A DNA stretch of 64,000 nucleotides from Flavilitoribacter nigricans DSM 23189 = NBRC 102662 (lineage in GTDB: Bacteria; Bacteroidota; Bacteroidia; Chitinophagales; Saprospiraceae), in assembly GCF_002646595.1 (NCBI RefSeq), contig NZ_PDUD01000043.1, positions 49,268 through 113,267 of the forward strand. Direction: 5' to 3'. Shown in pieces: positions 1 to 8,615 of the stretch. Under the pieces are notes generated by a model that did no database searches, had not been told where the DNA came from, and saw only the letters and a list, made by a program, of their open reading frames with translations. Made by a program: the position numbers and the translations under genes. Each line of letters starts with the position of its first letter. Position 1 is the stretch's first letter.

Positions 1-1724
1 CAGACAAGGAACTGACTCGGGTCATGCCGGCATTGCCTTACCTGGATCTCACGCATGAAGAAATGGAGTTCGTGCGGAAGAGCGACTGGGTAGTGAAACG
101 TCGGCGGTGGATGTTGCAAGGGGCAGTAGTAGTGGTGATTTTACTGTTGTTAGGACTTGCCTGGAGTTTATCGGAACAACGGAAAGACGCCGATGAACAA
201 CGGAAAGATGCCGATAAAGCCCGTCAGGTTGCTGAAGAAAAGCAGCAGGAAGCGCTGGATAGCGCAGAAATTGCGAAGAAGCTTCGTGCAGACGCTCAGT
301 TATTAGCCGACTCTCTAAGGATAGAAAGGGATAGCTCCGTAGCACGCCGTGACCGGGCGGAAAGTAATGAAACAAAGGCTCTCAAACTATCCATTATTGC
401 TAAAAGAAAGGCTGAGGAAGCCGACACCCAGAAAGTGATTGCCCTCAAATTGAATGATATCCTGCGTATGCAGCTGGACACGGTCAATAAATACCGTGAT
501 CAAGCCCTTAAAGCTGTAGATACCGCCAACCATGCCCGGAAAAATGCCGAAGCGCTGTCCCTCATTATCAAATCTCAAAATGTTGCACTAAGTGTGCCCC
601 AACTGCCGGCAGATAGTGTAAATCGAAAAGCGATCCTGGCCTACCAGGCTTTTGACGTCAATAATAATACTCCCCTGGGCAATATATATAATGATGCCAT
701 TTACAAAGCACTTTACCATGGCTTACAATCTTTAAGCGGGGATGATAGCGATAGGATCGAAAACGTTCACCAGGAATCGCCTTTAAGTATCGTGGCTGTT
801 GGAGATCGATATTACTCTGCCGGTATGGATGGGACGGTTAAGCAGTGGGCATTTGGCGGTCCGCCTCCTGTTCAGGTGAAGGGCATTCACCCGGAGGTAC
901 ATAATCAATTGACTACCAGTGATGATGAGGAATGGCTGTTGATTTGCAGTCGGCTGCCTTTTGTTCAATTATTTAATACCAGATCCGGAGTGCGAAAGAT
1001 AGTGCCATACCCTAATAAATGGGGCGCTACCGGTGCCTGGTATGAATCCGAAAGTAAAAAGTTTCTTCTTGCCGGCTACGCTGATTCCCTCTACTGGATC
1101 AATCCCGAATCCAAAGTTCCTAATGCACGGACCGACAATCAACAATCTCTGATAGCAATAGCCCGCATCAAAGGAAATTATGTGGGTTTTGATCGCAATG
1201 GAAAAGGATTTCTGAACGGGCGGGCCATGTCGGAATGGCCGGGTGGCCTGAGCGCCATAGCGGCTGCTACCCGAAATGATCAGTTGGCATTCGGAGATAA
1301 GGACGGAAATGTGTACATCGATACCACGGGGTCCGGTGTCGCTCTGCTTCGCCTCCAGGTCCATCGATCGGCAATTGTGGCCATACAATATAGCCCTGAT
1401 GCACTATTCCAGGCTTCCCTGGCACGCGATGGAAAAGTTGGTATCATCAATGTAAAACAATATCTGAAGGCTCCTACGACCTATCAGCCCATCCTATTGG
1501 ATCTTCCGGGGCTCTCGGCGACTGCTATCGCTTTTTCAAGAGATAGCCGGGAATTACTGCTTGGAACAGAAGATGGCCGTATCGTTCGCTTCTACTTAGA
1601 TCCAAGGATTTATGCGGATCGGATCTGCCGATTATTGAGAGATAGAGGACTGGATTCGAACGATTGGCAGAAACCATGGGTGGAGCATTTTCAGGAAAAA
1701 ATTAGACCACCTGCCTGTAATTAA
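1..1724 (+). CDS. C-terminal part of an nSTAND-type, membrane-anchored WD40-like protein (5' end outside window)
   Basis: The reading frame is open at the left edge (first full codon at 3), so the ATG at 24 is probably internal. The first visible residues, LTHEEMEFVRKS followed by a basic stretch and a single hydrophobic helix (VVVVILLLLGLAW), match the segment linking the nSTAND1 ATPase to its transmembrane helix in nSTAND-TM-WD40 proteins. About 150 residues of charged Ala/Lys/Glu-rich coiled coil follow, with a tandem EQRKDAD repeat. The C-terminal 300 residues contain degenerate WD-like blades (for example DGTVKQWAF, DGKVGIINVKQY, DGRIVRFYLD). STAND proteins are signal-sensing ATPase switches often tied to self-defence or programmed death. 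That role is inferred here because the ATPase lies outside the window. Confidence 0.7.
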   Translation, partial: DKELTRVMPALPYLDLTHEEMEFVRKSDWVVKRRRWMLQGAVVVVILLLLGLAWSLSEQRKDADEQRKDADKARQVAEEKQQEALDSAEIAKKLRADAQLLADSLRIERDSSVARRDRAESNETKALKLSIIAKRKAEEADTQKVIALKLNDILRMQLDTVNKYRDQALKAVDTANHARKNAEALSLIIKSQNVALSVPQLPADSVNRKAILAYQAFDVNNNTPLGNIYNDAIYKALYHGLQSLSGDDSDRIENVHQESPLSIVAVGDRYYSAGMDGTVKQWAFGGPPPVQVKGIHPEVHNQLTTSDDEEWLLICSRLPFVQLFNTRSGVRKIVPYPNKWGATGAWYESESKKFLLAGYADSLYWINPESKVPNARTDNQQSLIAIARIKGNYVGFDRNGKGFLNGRAMSEWPGGLSAIAAATRNDQLAFGDKDGNVYIDTTGSGVALLRLQVHRSAIVAIQYSPDALFQASLARDGKVGIINVKQYLKAPTTYQPILLDLPGLSATAIAFSRDSRELLLGTEDGRIVRFYLDPRIYADRICRLLRDRGLDSNDWQKPWVEHFQEKIRPPACN

Positions 1725-1751
1725 AGTTTGGACTGGTTTAAAAAAGAAACC

Positions 1752-3125
1752 ATGAAATACATCACCTGCTTTTGCATATTATTTTTCTGGAGCCCCTCTC
1801 TGGCTCAGCCTGATCATTGTGAATCCCTGCTGCGCGCCGCTCGTTCGGATTTCCGCCGCTCGGAATTTGGTAAGGTGATCGCCAAGTTAGACCCTTGTGT
1901 TGAGGCAAAAGCTTTTCAGGGCATTCAAAGTACGGAAGCGAACCGATTACTACGTCAATCCTACGAAAAATTGGGCTTAAGATGGCCGACCATTAAGTCT
2001 TCAGAACCTTCTCTCAACTCCGGGTCCTTGAATTGCCTAGACCTCCTTGATGATGCCAGAGCGCTTCTGAAACCCTATCCGGCGCAGGCTCTACAAATGT
2101 TGGAGGGATGTTTATTGGATTCAAGACTGGAGATTTCCAAGCAGGTAGAAATATTGGAGATATATACCGAGGCAGCTCTAAGCTTGGGAAAATTTGATAC
2201 TGCGGAGTGGGCCTTCAAACAGATTTATCCATTAGAACCTCAATACCGGGCCGGACCAAACCGAACCCAGTCTTTTCGTTTTTTTGCTGGCAGATTCATC
2301 TTTGAACCACGGTTCTCCATGGCCGTTCTCGGCGGATCGCATACCAGTTATCACTATAGTACTCGTCAGTTTACTCCTAACCAGGTAGAAGAGTCCCCCG
2401 GGAATTACAGCTACCTTTATGATCCCCACTTCGAATTACAATTCCGTTATCGCCCTTTGTTTTCACGCTTGGAATATTTCCTGGGAATAGGTCATCAATG
2501 GAACAGCTATAAATACGAAGGAAATTATGGGAATGCCATGGCCCCTAATGGACAGCGGATGGATGCCAAGTTTGAATTTGATGAACGCTGGCGAGGCATC
2601 CAGGCTAATCTGGGAATGCGCTATCATTTTGTCTTGAGGCGGGCCGAGAGTTTGAAGAATCCGCTGGAAAAAGAAGCTAAATTTCTAGTAGACCGTCTTT
2701 TCCCATACATCTTAGGCGGCATATCAACCCGACGACTTGAAAATGCTGTGCTTGTAAGACCGGTTATCTCTTTTTCCGAAGAAAATACTTTTGATACCGG
2801 AACAGCTGAGATCAATCTTGCCTCCCGAAGAATCAATAAGGGCAAATTATCCGGTGCCACCGGGCCCGCCTTACGCAGTGAGTATACTTTCGGTTTGATG
2901 GGAGGAGCGGGTTTAAAATTGCATTCCCGTAGAAGAACTTACCTATTTGTCGAATTTAGTGCTCACTGGACGCCCACTAATCTAGTAGATAGCAGGAACC
3001 GATATGCAAACCCACAGCTTATCAATACATTTAACCATCTTGATGATGACTTGAATCTTCTTCAGTTCTATTTTTCAGTCGGCGTTGGGTACTCTTTATT
3101 TTACACCGTCACTCCAAAATTGTGA
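1752..3125 (+). CDS. Secreted TPR-like plus beta-barrel outer-membrane protein
   Basis: The ATG at 1752 is preferred over a TTG at 1728 because it places a clean signal peptide at the N-terminus (MKYITCFCILFFWSPSLAQ). Residues about 20-170 are helical, with paired Cys residues and TPR-like spacing (YPAQALQMLEGCL, LGKFDTAEWAFKQIYPLEP). From about residue 185 the protein alternates short aromatic-rich strands and turns, as in an outer-membrane beta-barrel, and it ends in an aromatic-rich strand region (FSVGVGYSLFYTV). It starts 27 bp after the nSTAND/WD40 gene and probably shares its transcript, so it may be an outer-membrane partner of that system. No named family was recognised. Confidence 0.65.
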   Translation: MKYITCFCILFFWSPSLAQPDHCESLLRAARSDFRRSEFGKVIAKLDPCVEAKAFQGIQSTEANRLLRQSYEKLGLRWPTIKSSEPSLNSGSLNCLDLLDDARALLKPYPAQALQMLEGCLLDSRLEISKQVEILEIYTEAALSLGKFDTAEWAFKQIYPLEPQYRAGPNRTQSFRFFAGRFIFEPRFSMAVLGGSHTSYHYSTRQFTPNQVEESPGNYSYLYDPHFELQFRYRPLFSRLEYFLGIGHQWNSYKYEGNYGNAMAPNGQRMDAKFEFDERWRGIQANLGMRYHFVLRRAESLKNPLEKEAKFLVDRLFPYILGGISTRRLENAVLVRPVISFSEENTFDTGTAEINLASRRINKGKLSGATGPALRSEYTFGLMGGAGLKLHSRRRTYLFVEFSAHWTPTNLVDSRNRYANPQLINTFNHLDDDLNLLQFYFSVGVGYSLFYTVTPKL

Positions 3126-3191
3126 TCGCTTATATTCCCTTTGATAAGAGAATTATTCGAGTATTATCAACAGAAAATTTATTTGCGTTCA

Positions 3192-4187
3192 TTAAAAATG
3201 ACCCTGTAATGAGACGGTATTCTGCAGACGCTGCGATTCATTAAAGGGATCAAAGCTAAAGTGTTCCACAAAGCTGATGCCATCCACATTGAACAGATGC
3301 ACTTTGGGACCAAACTCCACCTTCTTAGTCTCCTTTCCCCGCACAATGGGACGTACCCAAGGTTGAGCCAGGCTTAGGATACGGTTCGGTATTTTGGCCT
3401 CGGGATCCTGGAAGTGGAGCAGTTGCTGTTCATAGACCTGTTCAACGAGTTGTTTACGTTCCATTCCTTTTTGGGACAGGACGATAGCTTGACCATGACG
3501 GCGCTTCATTTTGGCCCAGTTGTCAAGCCCTTTTTTCAATAGTCGCAACAAGGAACGGGTAATGCCAATACGCCGCCCGGTGGGTTTTCGTCTGAGCTTT
3601 TGAAAGGCCACATAGCGTTCGTAAACCTGCTTTTGTTTGCGCCGTATGCGGGGCTGGCCCAATAGCCGACTCCGGGTATCGATTAGCGACCATATCCATT
3701 CACAACACTCCCACAGCAGTTTAACATCCGTGGGGTAACGAATGCCCACCTCATAGCAGGTGGCATCCATTAAAACGGCTGCTTTTTGTTCCATGTGAGG
3801 CTGCCAGTGCCAGGCCAATGCTTCCTGAAAACGGTCATAATCGATATGTTGAGCCAGCCATCGGCGGCAGCGGCCGACAATATCCTTGTCTCTAATCATT
3901 TGTCCCGGCCCCAGGCGAATACCGCAAAAGTACTGCAGGGCCCAATCGGTGTTGATCCGCTGACGTAGCTTGTCGTCACTCAGGTTCAGATAGGCTTTCA
4001 GGATCTGGAGCCCGATCATGCCTTTGACATCGAAAAAACTGGGCGCACCTCGGCCCGAAGGAATAGGAAACTGGGCGGCTAAGACCTCAAAGGGAATGGA
4101 TTGGTGAAGTTGGCCCAATGGATCGCGAAGAAAAATCTGCCAGCGCAAATCTCGGCCATCTTGTGTACAGAAAATTTGGTTTTCCAT
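3192..4187 (-). pseudogene. IS5/IS1182-like transposase, 3'-truncated remnant
   Basis: Residues about 45-125 form the DUF772-type N-terminal domain (GRGAPSFFDVKGMIGLQILK, LSDDKLRQRINTDWALQYFCG). The first catalytic Asp of the DDE core is at D141 (VLMDATCYEVGI). The frame stops just after VHLFNVDGISFVEHFSFDPFNES, where full-length relatives enter the second Asp region and run on for about 100 more residues, so the second Asp and the Glu are missing. Only 66 bp separate the stop from the outer-membrane gene, so the missing part is not simply frameshifted nearby. The element is probably dead. Confidence 0.75.
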
Positions 4188-4224
4188 ACAAGATTTGCTT
4201 GATTGTCAATAGATAATAAATTGT

Positions 4225-4264
4225 ATACCCCGAAAATAGGCAAATGCGCCTAGATTCGGGGTAT
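4225..4264. other. Long stem-loop upstream of the transposase remnant
   Basis: The arms ATACCCCGAA (4225-4234) and TTCGGGGTAT (4255-4264) are perfect complements. The inner arms TAGGC and GCCTA extend the stem across a 2x2 internal mismatch. The structure lies about 40 bp upstream of the transposase ATG. Such hairpins near insertion-sequence ends can block read-through into the transposase gene, which is an inference here. Confidence 0.5.
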
Positions 4265-4550
4265 TTTATTGGCCTTTTTCCTACTTAATAAACTGCAAGC
4301 TAAGTGCTTAGAATTTACAGGGACGGCCCAATTCACTGACTTGTTTTTAGTGCTCTGTATTTTAGGAACCTGTGTTAAAATAGTGATAGTACAGATTGCA
4401 TCATAGTGTGAAATGATTGGGCTTCATAAATCTAACTTTCGAAGTTTGTATTTAACTTCTGATTGATTCTCTATGAAATGTTTTTCTTTCATTTTAATTA
4501 CCGCCAAAATTGGGCTAAAAGACGTTTTTAATGGATTTTAGTTTATGTTA

Positions 4551-4586
4551 GGGGCATAATCTGAGTCTATAATTTTACTCTGCCCC
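4551..4586 (-). terminator. Candidate terminator stem-loop after the transglutaminase cargo gene
   Basis: GGGGCA (4551-4556) pairs with TGCCCC (4581-4586), and GAGT pairs with ACTC inside. It lies 35-70 nt past the stop codon at 4621 on the minus strand. The U-tract is poor, so the call rests on stem and position. Confidence 0.35.
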
Positions 4587-4620
4587 CCAATTCACTTTTC
4601 AGCTACATTGGACAGAAGGA

Positions 4621-6294
4621 TTACTCTAACCCTTTCGGTGGCCTTAAGCGATTCACTGTTTTTAACATCCCTGGTAGCGTTCCACTTATACTAGGACCAT
4701 AATCTTCAGGCTCGTCTTTCTTTTTCCATTTAGAATTCCTTCCTTGTTCATTATATGCTTTAACAAGAGTCTGAACCATATCATCATATGATAGATCATT
4801 TGCTCCAAAACCAGAAAAACGTCCATTCCCAATATACACTGCATGCTCACCTGCCCATGCAGCCTCAGGGCCTTCATGCGTTGTCTCATAATCTGAATAA
4901 TTTTTAAAGTATACGGAGTCACCAGGTGCGAGGTGATCTTGATTCTTAAGCGTGATTTCTTCTTTTAGTTCATCCCCAGGAGTATCTTTAAATCCATGCT
5001 TGAATTTCACTTTAGTCACACCCTCGGGTGCTAATGCCATATCTCTACCTTCAGCACGATTAAAAGTATTCGCATTTTCTAATTCCGTATACGCTGCTAA
5101 TAGTGCTTTATATTGGACTGCTAATATCGCTGTTGAGCAATCCAAATAATATTTTTCACTCCCCGCTGCTCTAAATATAGATTCTACGGCCTCCAATGAG
5201 GTCCTACCCTCGGCAGGTATAAAAGCACTTCCCTTACCATCATCACCAGGATCATTACTTTTATGGTCAACTCCAACCCATTCAGACGGCATTTTAAGAT
5301 GGTCACTCTCCCAGTTATAGCGGAATGGAGAAATGTCACTATTGAGAAACCTCATTCCCTTAATCATTTCAGCACGCATAACTACGTCAGCAATATATCC
5401 CCTATATGTGCTAAACTTATACTCCATTTCATTTTTAATTAATTCATCTATAACTAATTTTTTATCTTCATCACCATTTGCGTCTTCTTCACTTGCCACA
5501 TAACCATCCGCAATTATTATTTTTCGTTGAAGAGTACTATTTTGACTATTATCTTGTTCAAATGTCTTGGTATTTCCTCGCCCCAATCGGCCACAATCTC
5601 GCGTGAAACAGTTGGCTTGTGAATGCAGTTTCCGTTGCGAAATAGCCTCTGATCGATTATCAACAAAACCAAACCCTTGTTTAACAGTACTTTTCTTCTG
5701 AGCAACTGAATTAGCCGCCGCCCTGCTATTATTTTCTTTCATTTGTAAAGCCTTTACCCCCATCGTGTCACCCTCCTTCTCTAACCTTTTATCATCATTA
5801 ACATTTACTCCTCCTTCCATCTGCATTGTTGGACTTACTCTGCCTTGCTTTTGCTGAACCACGTGCCAAGCTTCATGAGGTAAGTGTTTTTCCTGTCCTG
5901 ATCCTAAATGGATATCGGTACCCTGAGCATAAGCATGTGCTTGTAACTGAGCAGATTTATCAGAGTTATAATACACTTTCACATTATCCATCGAATATCC
6001 GGATAGGTTTTCCATTCCCATTTTCAAATTATCAGGTAAACCCGTGTTGTTTTCTTTCTTTTGGATGGGCTGTTGTCCTTGAGCAGAATGGTTGTTTGTC
6101 ATAGCCTGCAGCTGAGCAATTTGGTTGGCTTGTAGACTACTATTAGCCATATCCTGCAGCTTTCTCTGTGCAACTACTTCAGGTCGATTGTCTGCAAACT
6201 GAAAGGTGGACTCACTACTGCCTTGCTTTTCTGAAACTGCACTTGCTGCCGAGTGGCTTTTATTTTCTTGCTTTTTGTCAGCGCGAGTATTCAT
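4621..6294 (-). CDS. eCIS cargo candidate: DUF4157 protein with Tgl-type transglutaminase domain
   Basis: A 557-residue modular protein. Residues 1-80 are a Gln-rich leader with the FQFADNRPEVVAQRKLQ motif (31-47). Residues about 84-180 are a DUF4157 (eCIS core) domain with HEAWH at 140-144. A second leader-like copy (FVDNRSEAISQRKL) lies near 210-223. LQRK (255-258) marks the passage to the cargo domain. The C-terminal region resembles Bacillus Tgl protein-glutamine gamma-glutamyltransferase: LDCSTAILAVQYKALL corresponds to FECATAIVIIYYLALI around the catalytic Cys (C386 here), and GDSVYFKN...WAGEHAVYIG corresponds to GDCLYFKN...WRGENVILLG, with the second catalytic residue as E483. The His of the Tgl YFAHG motif is not evident. 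The predicted activity is cross-linking or deamidation of target-protein glutamines after injection. Cargo status is inferred from DUF4157 and the eCIS context. Confidence 0.72.
   Translation of the reverse strand: MNTRADKKQENKSHSAASAVSEKQGSSESTFQFADNRPEVVAQRKLQDMANSSLQANQIAQLQAMTNNHSAQGQQPIQKKENNTGLPDNLKMGMENLSGYSMDNVKVYYNSDKSAQLQAHAYAQGTDIHLGSGQEKHLPHEAWHVVQQKQGRVSPTMQMEGGVNVNDDKRLEKEGDTMGVKALQMKENNSRAAANSVAQKKSTVKQGFGFVDNRSEAISQRKLHSQANCFTRDCGRLGRGNTKTFEQDNSQNSTLQRKIIIADGYVASEEDANGDEDKKLVIDELIKNEMEYKFSTYRGYIADVVMRAEMIKGMRFLNSDISPFRYNWESDHLKMPSEWVGVDHKSNDPGDDGKGSAFIPAEGRTSLEAVESIFRAAGSEKYYLDCSTAILAVQYKALLAAYTELENANTFNRAEGRDMALAPEGVTKVKFKHGFKDTPGDELKEEITLKNQDHLAPGDSVYFKNYSDYETTHEGPEAAWAGEHAVYIGNGRFSGFGANDLSYDDMVQTLVKAYNEQGRNSKWKKKDEPEDYGPSISGTLPGMLKTVNRLRPPKGLE
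6140..6294 (-). repeat. Direct repeat, copy 1: leader-coding segment of first cargo gene
   Basis: The first 155 bp of this gene align without gaps, at a constant offset of 1302 bp and with few mismatches, to the first 155 bp of the neighbouring cargo gene (7442-7596). Similarity fades within about 30 bp upstream of the start codons. The repeat encodes the shared leader ending in the FQFADNRPE..QRKLQ motif. Confidence 0.85.
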
Positions 6295-6338
6295 TATTTT
6301 CCTTTTTAGATTTCGGTCTATTCCCTATAAAGGGCCGG

Positions 6339-6378
6339 CTAAACGAAGTAGCCCCGCTTATGGGCTATCCCGTTTTAG
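6339..6378 (-). other. Stem-loop between the two leader-sharing cargo genes
   Basis: CTAAACG/CGTTTTAG outer arms (one bulge) and TAGCCC/GGGCTA inner arms flank a 7-nt loop. It lies about 50 nt downstream of the stop of the gene at 6430-7596. It may terminate or process that transcript, although no U-tract follows on that strand. Confidence 0.4.
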
Positions 6379-6429
6379 GCTTTTCTAAATCAATCTAATA
6401 ATTTTTATTTTATTGTTGGTATTTTAATA

Positions 6430-7596
6430 TTAGGGCTTTGCCGGTATGGAATTTACAATTTTCACCTTCGATACCATTGTTTGGAATAGCTCCCTAGTTT
6501 CTGTATTCTCGCCAATAGCGATACTCAGTGCCTCTCCTCCTCTGTTTTCGGATTTTAATCCAATTCTACCAGGCGAAAGCCCTTCTCCCCCTCCTCCATC
6601 TGCTGGCGCCCTTTCAAACTGGGTATTGTGCCATTGATGAATTTGCGCTATGGCTCCACGTGGGTTAGGGTACTGTAATGCAATTGTATTTGTATCCTGC
6701 AAAAGGCGTGGGGCCTGTCGAGTCAAGGTAAATTCAATTAAAAACTTTGGTTCCCTGCCTGGATTAGTATAAGTAGTTGCTTGATCATAACCTCCAAGAT
6801 GATTTCGAACTGGAAGTGGTGAGCCGCTCCTAGGCAATTCGAGATCTTTTTCAATATCATTAACTTCACGTTCTAAATCAGGATCACCAACAATTAAATC
6901 GGTTTTGATATTATTTTGCTGATCTGCCCATTTTCTAATTTCTGCTAATTCTCTCGCTCCCATTGTTCTATATACTTTCATCCTTGGGGAGTTTTCTGGA
7001 GAATTTACCGGAATTCTTCCCTGATTCGCTGGAAGATTCGCTCGCCTTTTGTGGTACCCAGCACGAAAAAATGATTGGAATAGATCACTATGAACAGATG
7101 ATTCAAGATGCTGGATACTCCTAAAACCACGATCATCATCATTATAACGATTTAATATAGCTATAATATCCTTGGGAGTTGAACCGGTTGCTTGGCATAG
7201 TCGTTGCTCTCTTTCGTTATTTCTAAAGTAAGTTCTATATACATAATCTGCGTCCGTTTCTGTATCCTTTTTCCATTTTCTAAAACTAGGTGTTTCAACA
7301 TCAATTGCTCTCTGAATTATTTGTCCTTTCGAGTTATTTGTAAGACCAGTTCTATTTCCTTTTTTCTGGATATCTTGTTGTTTTCTAAAATGATTTGTTA
7401 TCATATTTTGCAATTGAGCAGCTTCTTTTACTCGCGGGCTATTATTAGACACCTCCTGCAGCTTTCTTTGTACAACTGCTTCAGGTCGATTGTCTGCAAA
7501 CTGAAAAGTAGACTCACTATTGCCTTGCTTTCCTGAAACTGCATTTGCTGCCGAGTGGCTTTTATTTTTTTGCTTTTTGTCAGCGTGAGTATTCAT
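6430..7596 (-). CDS. eCIS cargo candidate: shared leader plus unassigned toxin-like domain (possibly ART-like)
   Basis: The first 50 residues are nearly identical to the neighbouring transglutaminase protein, including FQFADNRPEAVVQRKLQ. Unlike it, this 388-residue protein has no DUF4157 domain: after NRTGLTNNSKG (81-91) it passes directly to IIQRA (93-97) and the cargo region. The C-terminal half contains MKVYRTMGARELAEI (R210), HLGGYDQATTYT (266-277), a FLIEFTL strand (285-291), a Gly-rich turn and GGEALSIAIGE (E355). This Arg / T-rich / Glu order is compatible with an ADP-ribosyltransferase fold of the R-S-E kind, but the match is weak. No signal peptide is seen, as expected for cargo loaded in the cytoplasm. 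The leader supports delivery by the adjacent eCIS; the enzymatic function is a guess. Confidence 0.55.
   Translation of the reverse strand: MNTHADKKQKNKSHSAANAVSGKQGNSESTFQFADNRPEAVVQRKLQEVSNNSPRVKEAAQLQNMITNHFRKQQDIQKKGNRTGLTNNSKGQIIQRAIDVETPSFRKWKKDTETDADYVYRTYFRNNEREQRLCQATGSTPKDIIAILNRYNDDDRGFRSIQHLESSVHSDLFQSFFRAGYHKRRANLPANQGRIPVNSPENSPRMKVYRTMGARELAEIRKWADQQNNIKTDLIVGDPDLEREVNDIEKDLELPRSGSPLPVRNHLGGYDQATTYTNPGREPKFLIEFTLTRQAPRLLQDTNTIALQYPNPRGAIAQIHQWHNTQFERAPADGGGGEGLSPGRIGLKSENRGGEALSIAIGENTETRELFQTMVSKVKIVNSIPAKP
7442..7596 (-). repeat. Direct repeat, copy 2: leader-coding segment of second cargo gene
   Basis: Partner of 6140-6294. Most differences are synonymous or conservative and there are no indels, which suggests a fairly recent duplication or gene conversion of the leader while the rest of the two genes diverged completely. 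Confidence 0.85.
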
Positions 7597-8045
7597 GTTT
7601 TTTACTTTTCAGACTTTGGTCAATTGACTCTAACATTAAGTCCCTTAACCGAAGGCGGAGCCTAAGCGGATCTTTCGCTTGAACAAAGGGCCCCTTCACA
7701 CGATGCTGTTATGGGCAAAGTATATGCTACCTCTATCCGGATAGGCCGGAATGGTTTGGCCCCAGGAACGCTTTGTTCGGCTCTGGCTGTTAAAATACGT
7801 TCATTCAGCGGAGTAGACAAGAGCTGTGGTCGATGATTTTTCGGGGTTTTGATCATGTGAGACTGTAGCATATCTGCTGAAGATCTACCAGCGTCTTCAG
7901 TATCGTATTTGTTGAACAGGAAGTAGTTATCCTCTGTAGACTGATCCGTTCATTCATAACGTCTTTACTATTGACGATTTTGAAATCATTAAATTCCAAA
8001 ATGTAGTTCCAGATATCCAGCATTGCTAAAACAGCTATAAGCCTT
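7597..8045. other. Divergent intergenic region between cargo gene and methyltransferase gene
   Basis: A 449 bp spacer carrying the promoters of both neighbours. A 69-codon minus-strand open frame at 7662-7871 has no recognisable domain or start context and is not called. No clear -33/-7 pair was found. Confidence 0.4.
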
Positions 8046-8609
8046 ATGAAACGATATGATGTATTAATTTTTCTAATTAATAAATACCAGCTTAGATCCT
8101 ACTTGGAAATTGGAGTCCGGGAAAGCACTACTTTTTCCCGGATTAATCTTGAGGATAAGATTGGCATCAATCCAGGTGGGAGTACTTTGTCTAAAGTGCT
8201 CAGTATCACCTCCGACCAGTTTTTCTTGCAAAATGACAGGAAATTTGATCTGATTTTTGTTGACGGAGACCATCGTTCAGCACAGGCGTTACGGGATCTT
8301 AAAAACAGCTTAATTAGCATCAACGATAATGGATTTGTTGTGGTCCATGATACTATGCCGCATAATCTTGAATATACACAGCCAAATTGGTGTGGTACTG
8401 TTTTTCGTGCCGTCCAGGAGATAAATCAGGACCCTAGTATAAGCCTCCATACGGTTAATACCGATCACGGAGTCTCCATCCTTTCGTTAGAGCCATCCCC
8501 CCCAGGTCCACTATATAAGGATTTCTTTGATTTTATGGATAACCTTTCGCTCTGCCTCAATATCGTAACTCCGGAAAATTTAGCTCACATCAAATTCTAT
8601 GGAAAATGA
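8046..8609 (+). CDS. Class I SAM-dependent methyltransferase (Methyltransf_24-like)
   Basis: The 187-residue protein has the Rossmann motif I near the N-terminus (YLEIGVRESTTF), an acidic post-motif strand (FDLIFVDGDHRS) and NGFVVVHDTMPHN in the position of motifs IV-V. These features are typical of the small Methyltransf_24 family found in sugar and polysaccharide clusters, where members methylate sugars or amino groups. It starts at the ATG at 8046, converges on the glycosyltransferase genes at 8616-10750, and ends 6 bp from the next stop. The likely substrate is a glycan made by the neighbouring transferases (inference). Confidence 0.7.
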   Translation: MKRYDVLIFLINKYQLRSYLEIGVRESTTFSRINLEDKIGINPGGSTLSKVLSITSDQFFLQNDRKFDLIFVDGDHRSAQALRDLKNSLISINDNGFVVVHDTMPHNLEYTQPNWCGTVFRAVQEINQDPSISLHTVNTDHGVSILSLEPSPPGPLYKDFFDFMDNLSLCLNIVTPENLAHIKFYGK

Positions 8610-8615
8610 TGGTAC

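Larger units (their letters stand above)
4188..4620. other. Intergenic region between transposase remnant and cargo gene
   Basis: This is an AT-rich, non-coding 433 bp stretch. It holds two stem-loops (listed separately), one near the transposase start and one just downstream of the cargo gene stop. No convincing gene or complete terminal inverted repeat of the insertion sequence was found. Confidence 0.5.

Noticed and set aside
7662..7871. 69-codon minus-strand open frame between cargo and methyltransferase genes
   Set aside because: No domain, no start context and no partner gene; it lies in a promoter-bearing spacer and is probably chance.
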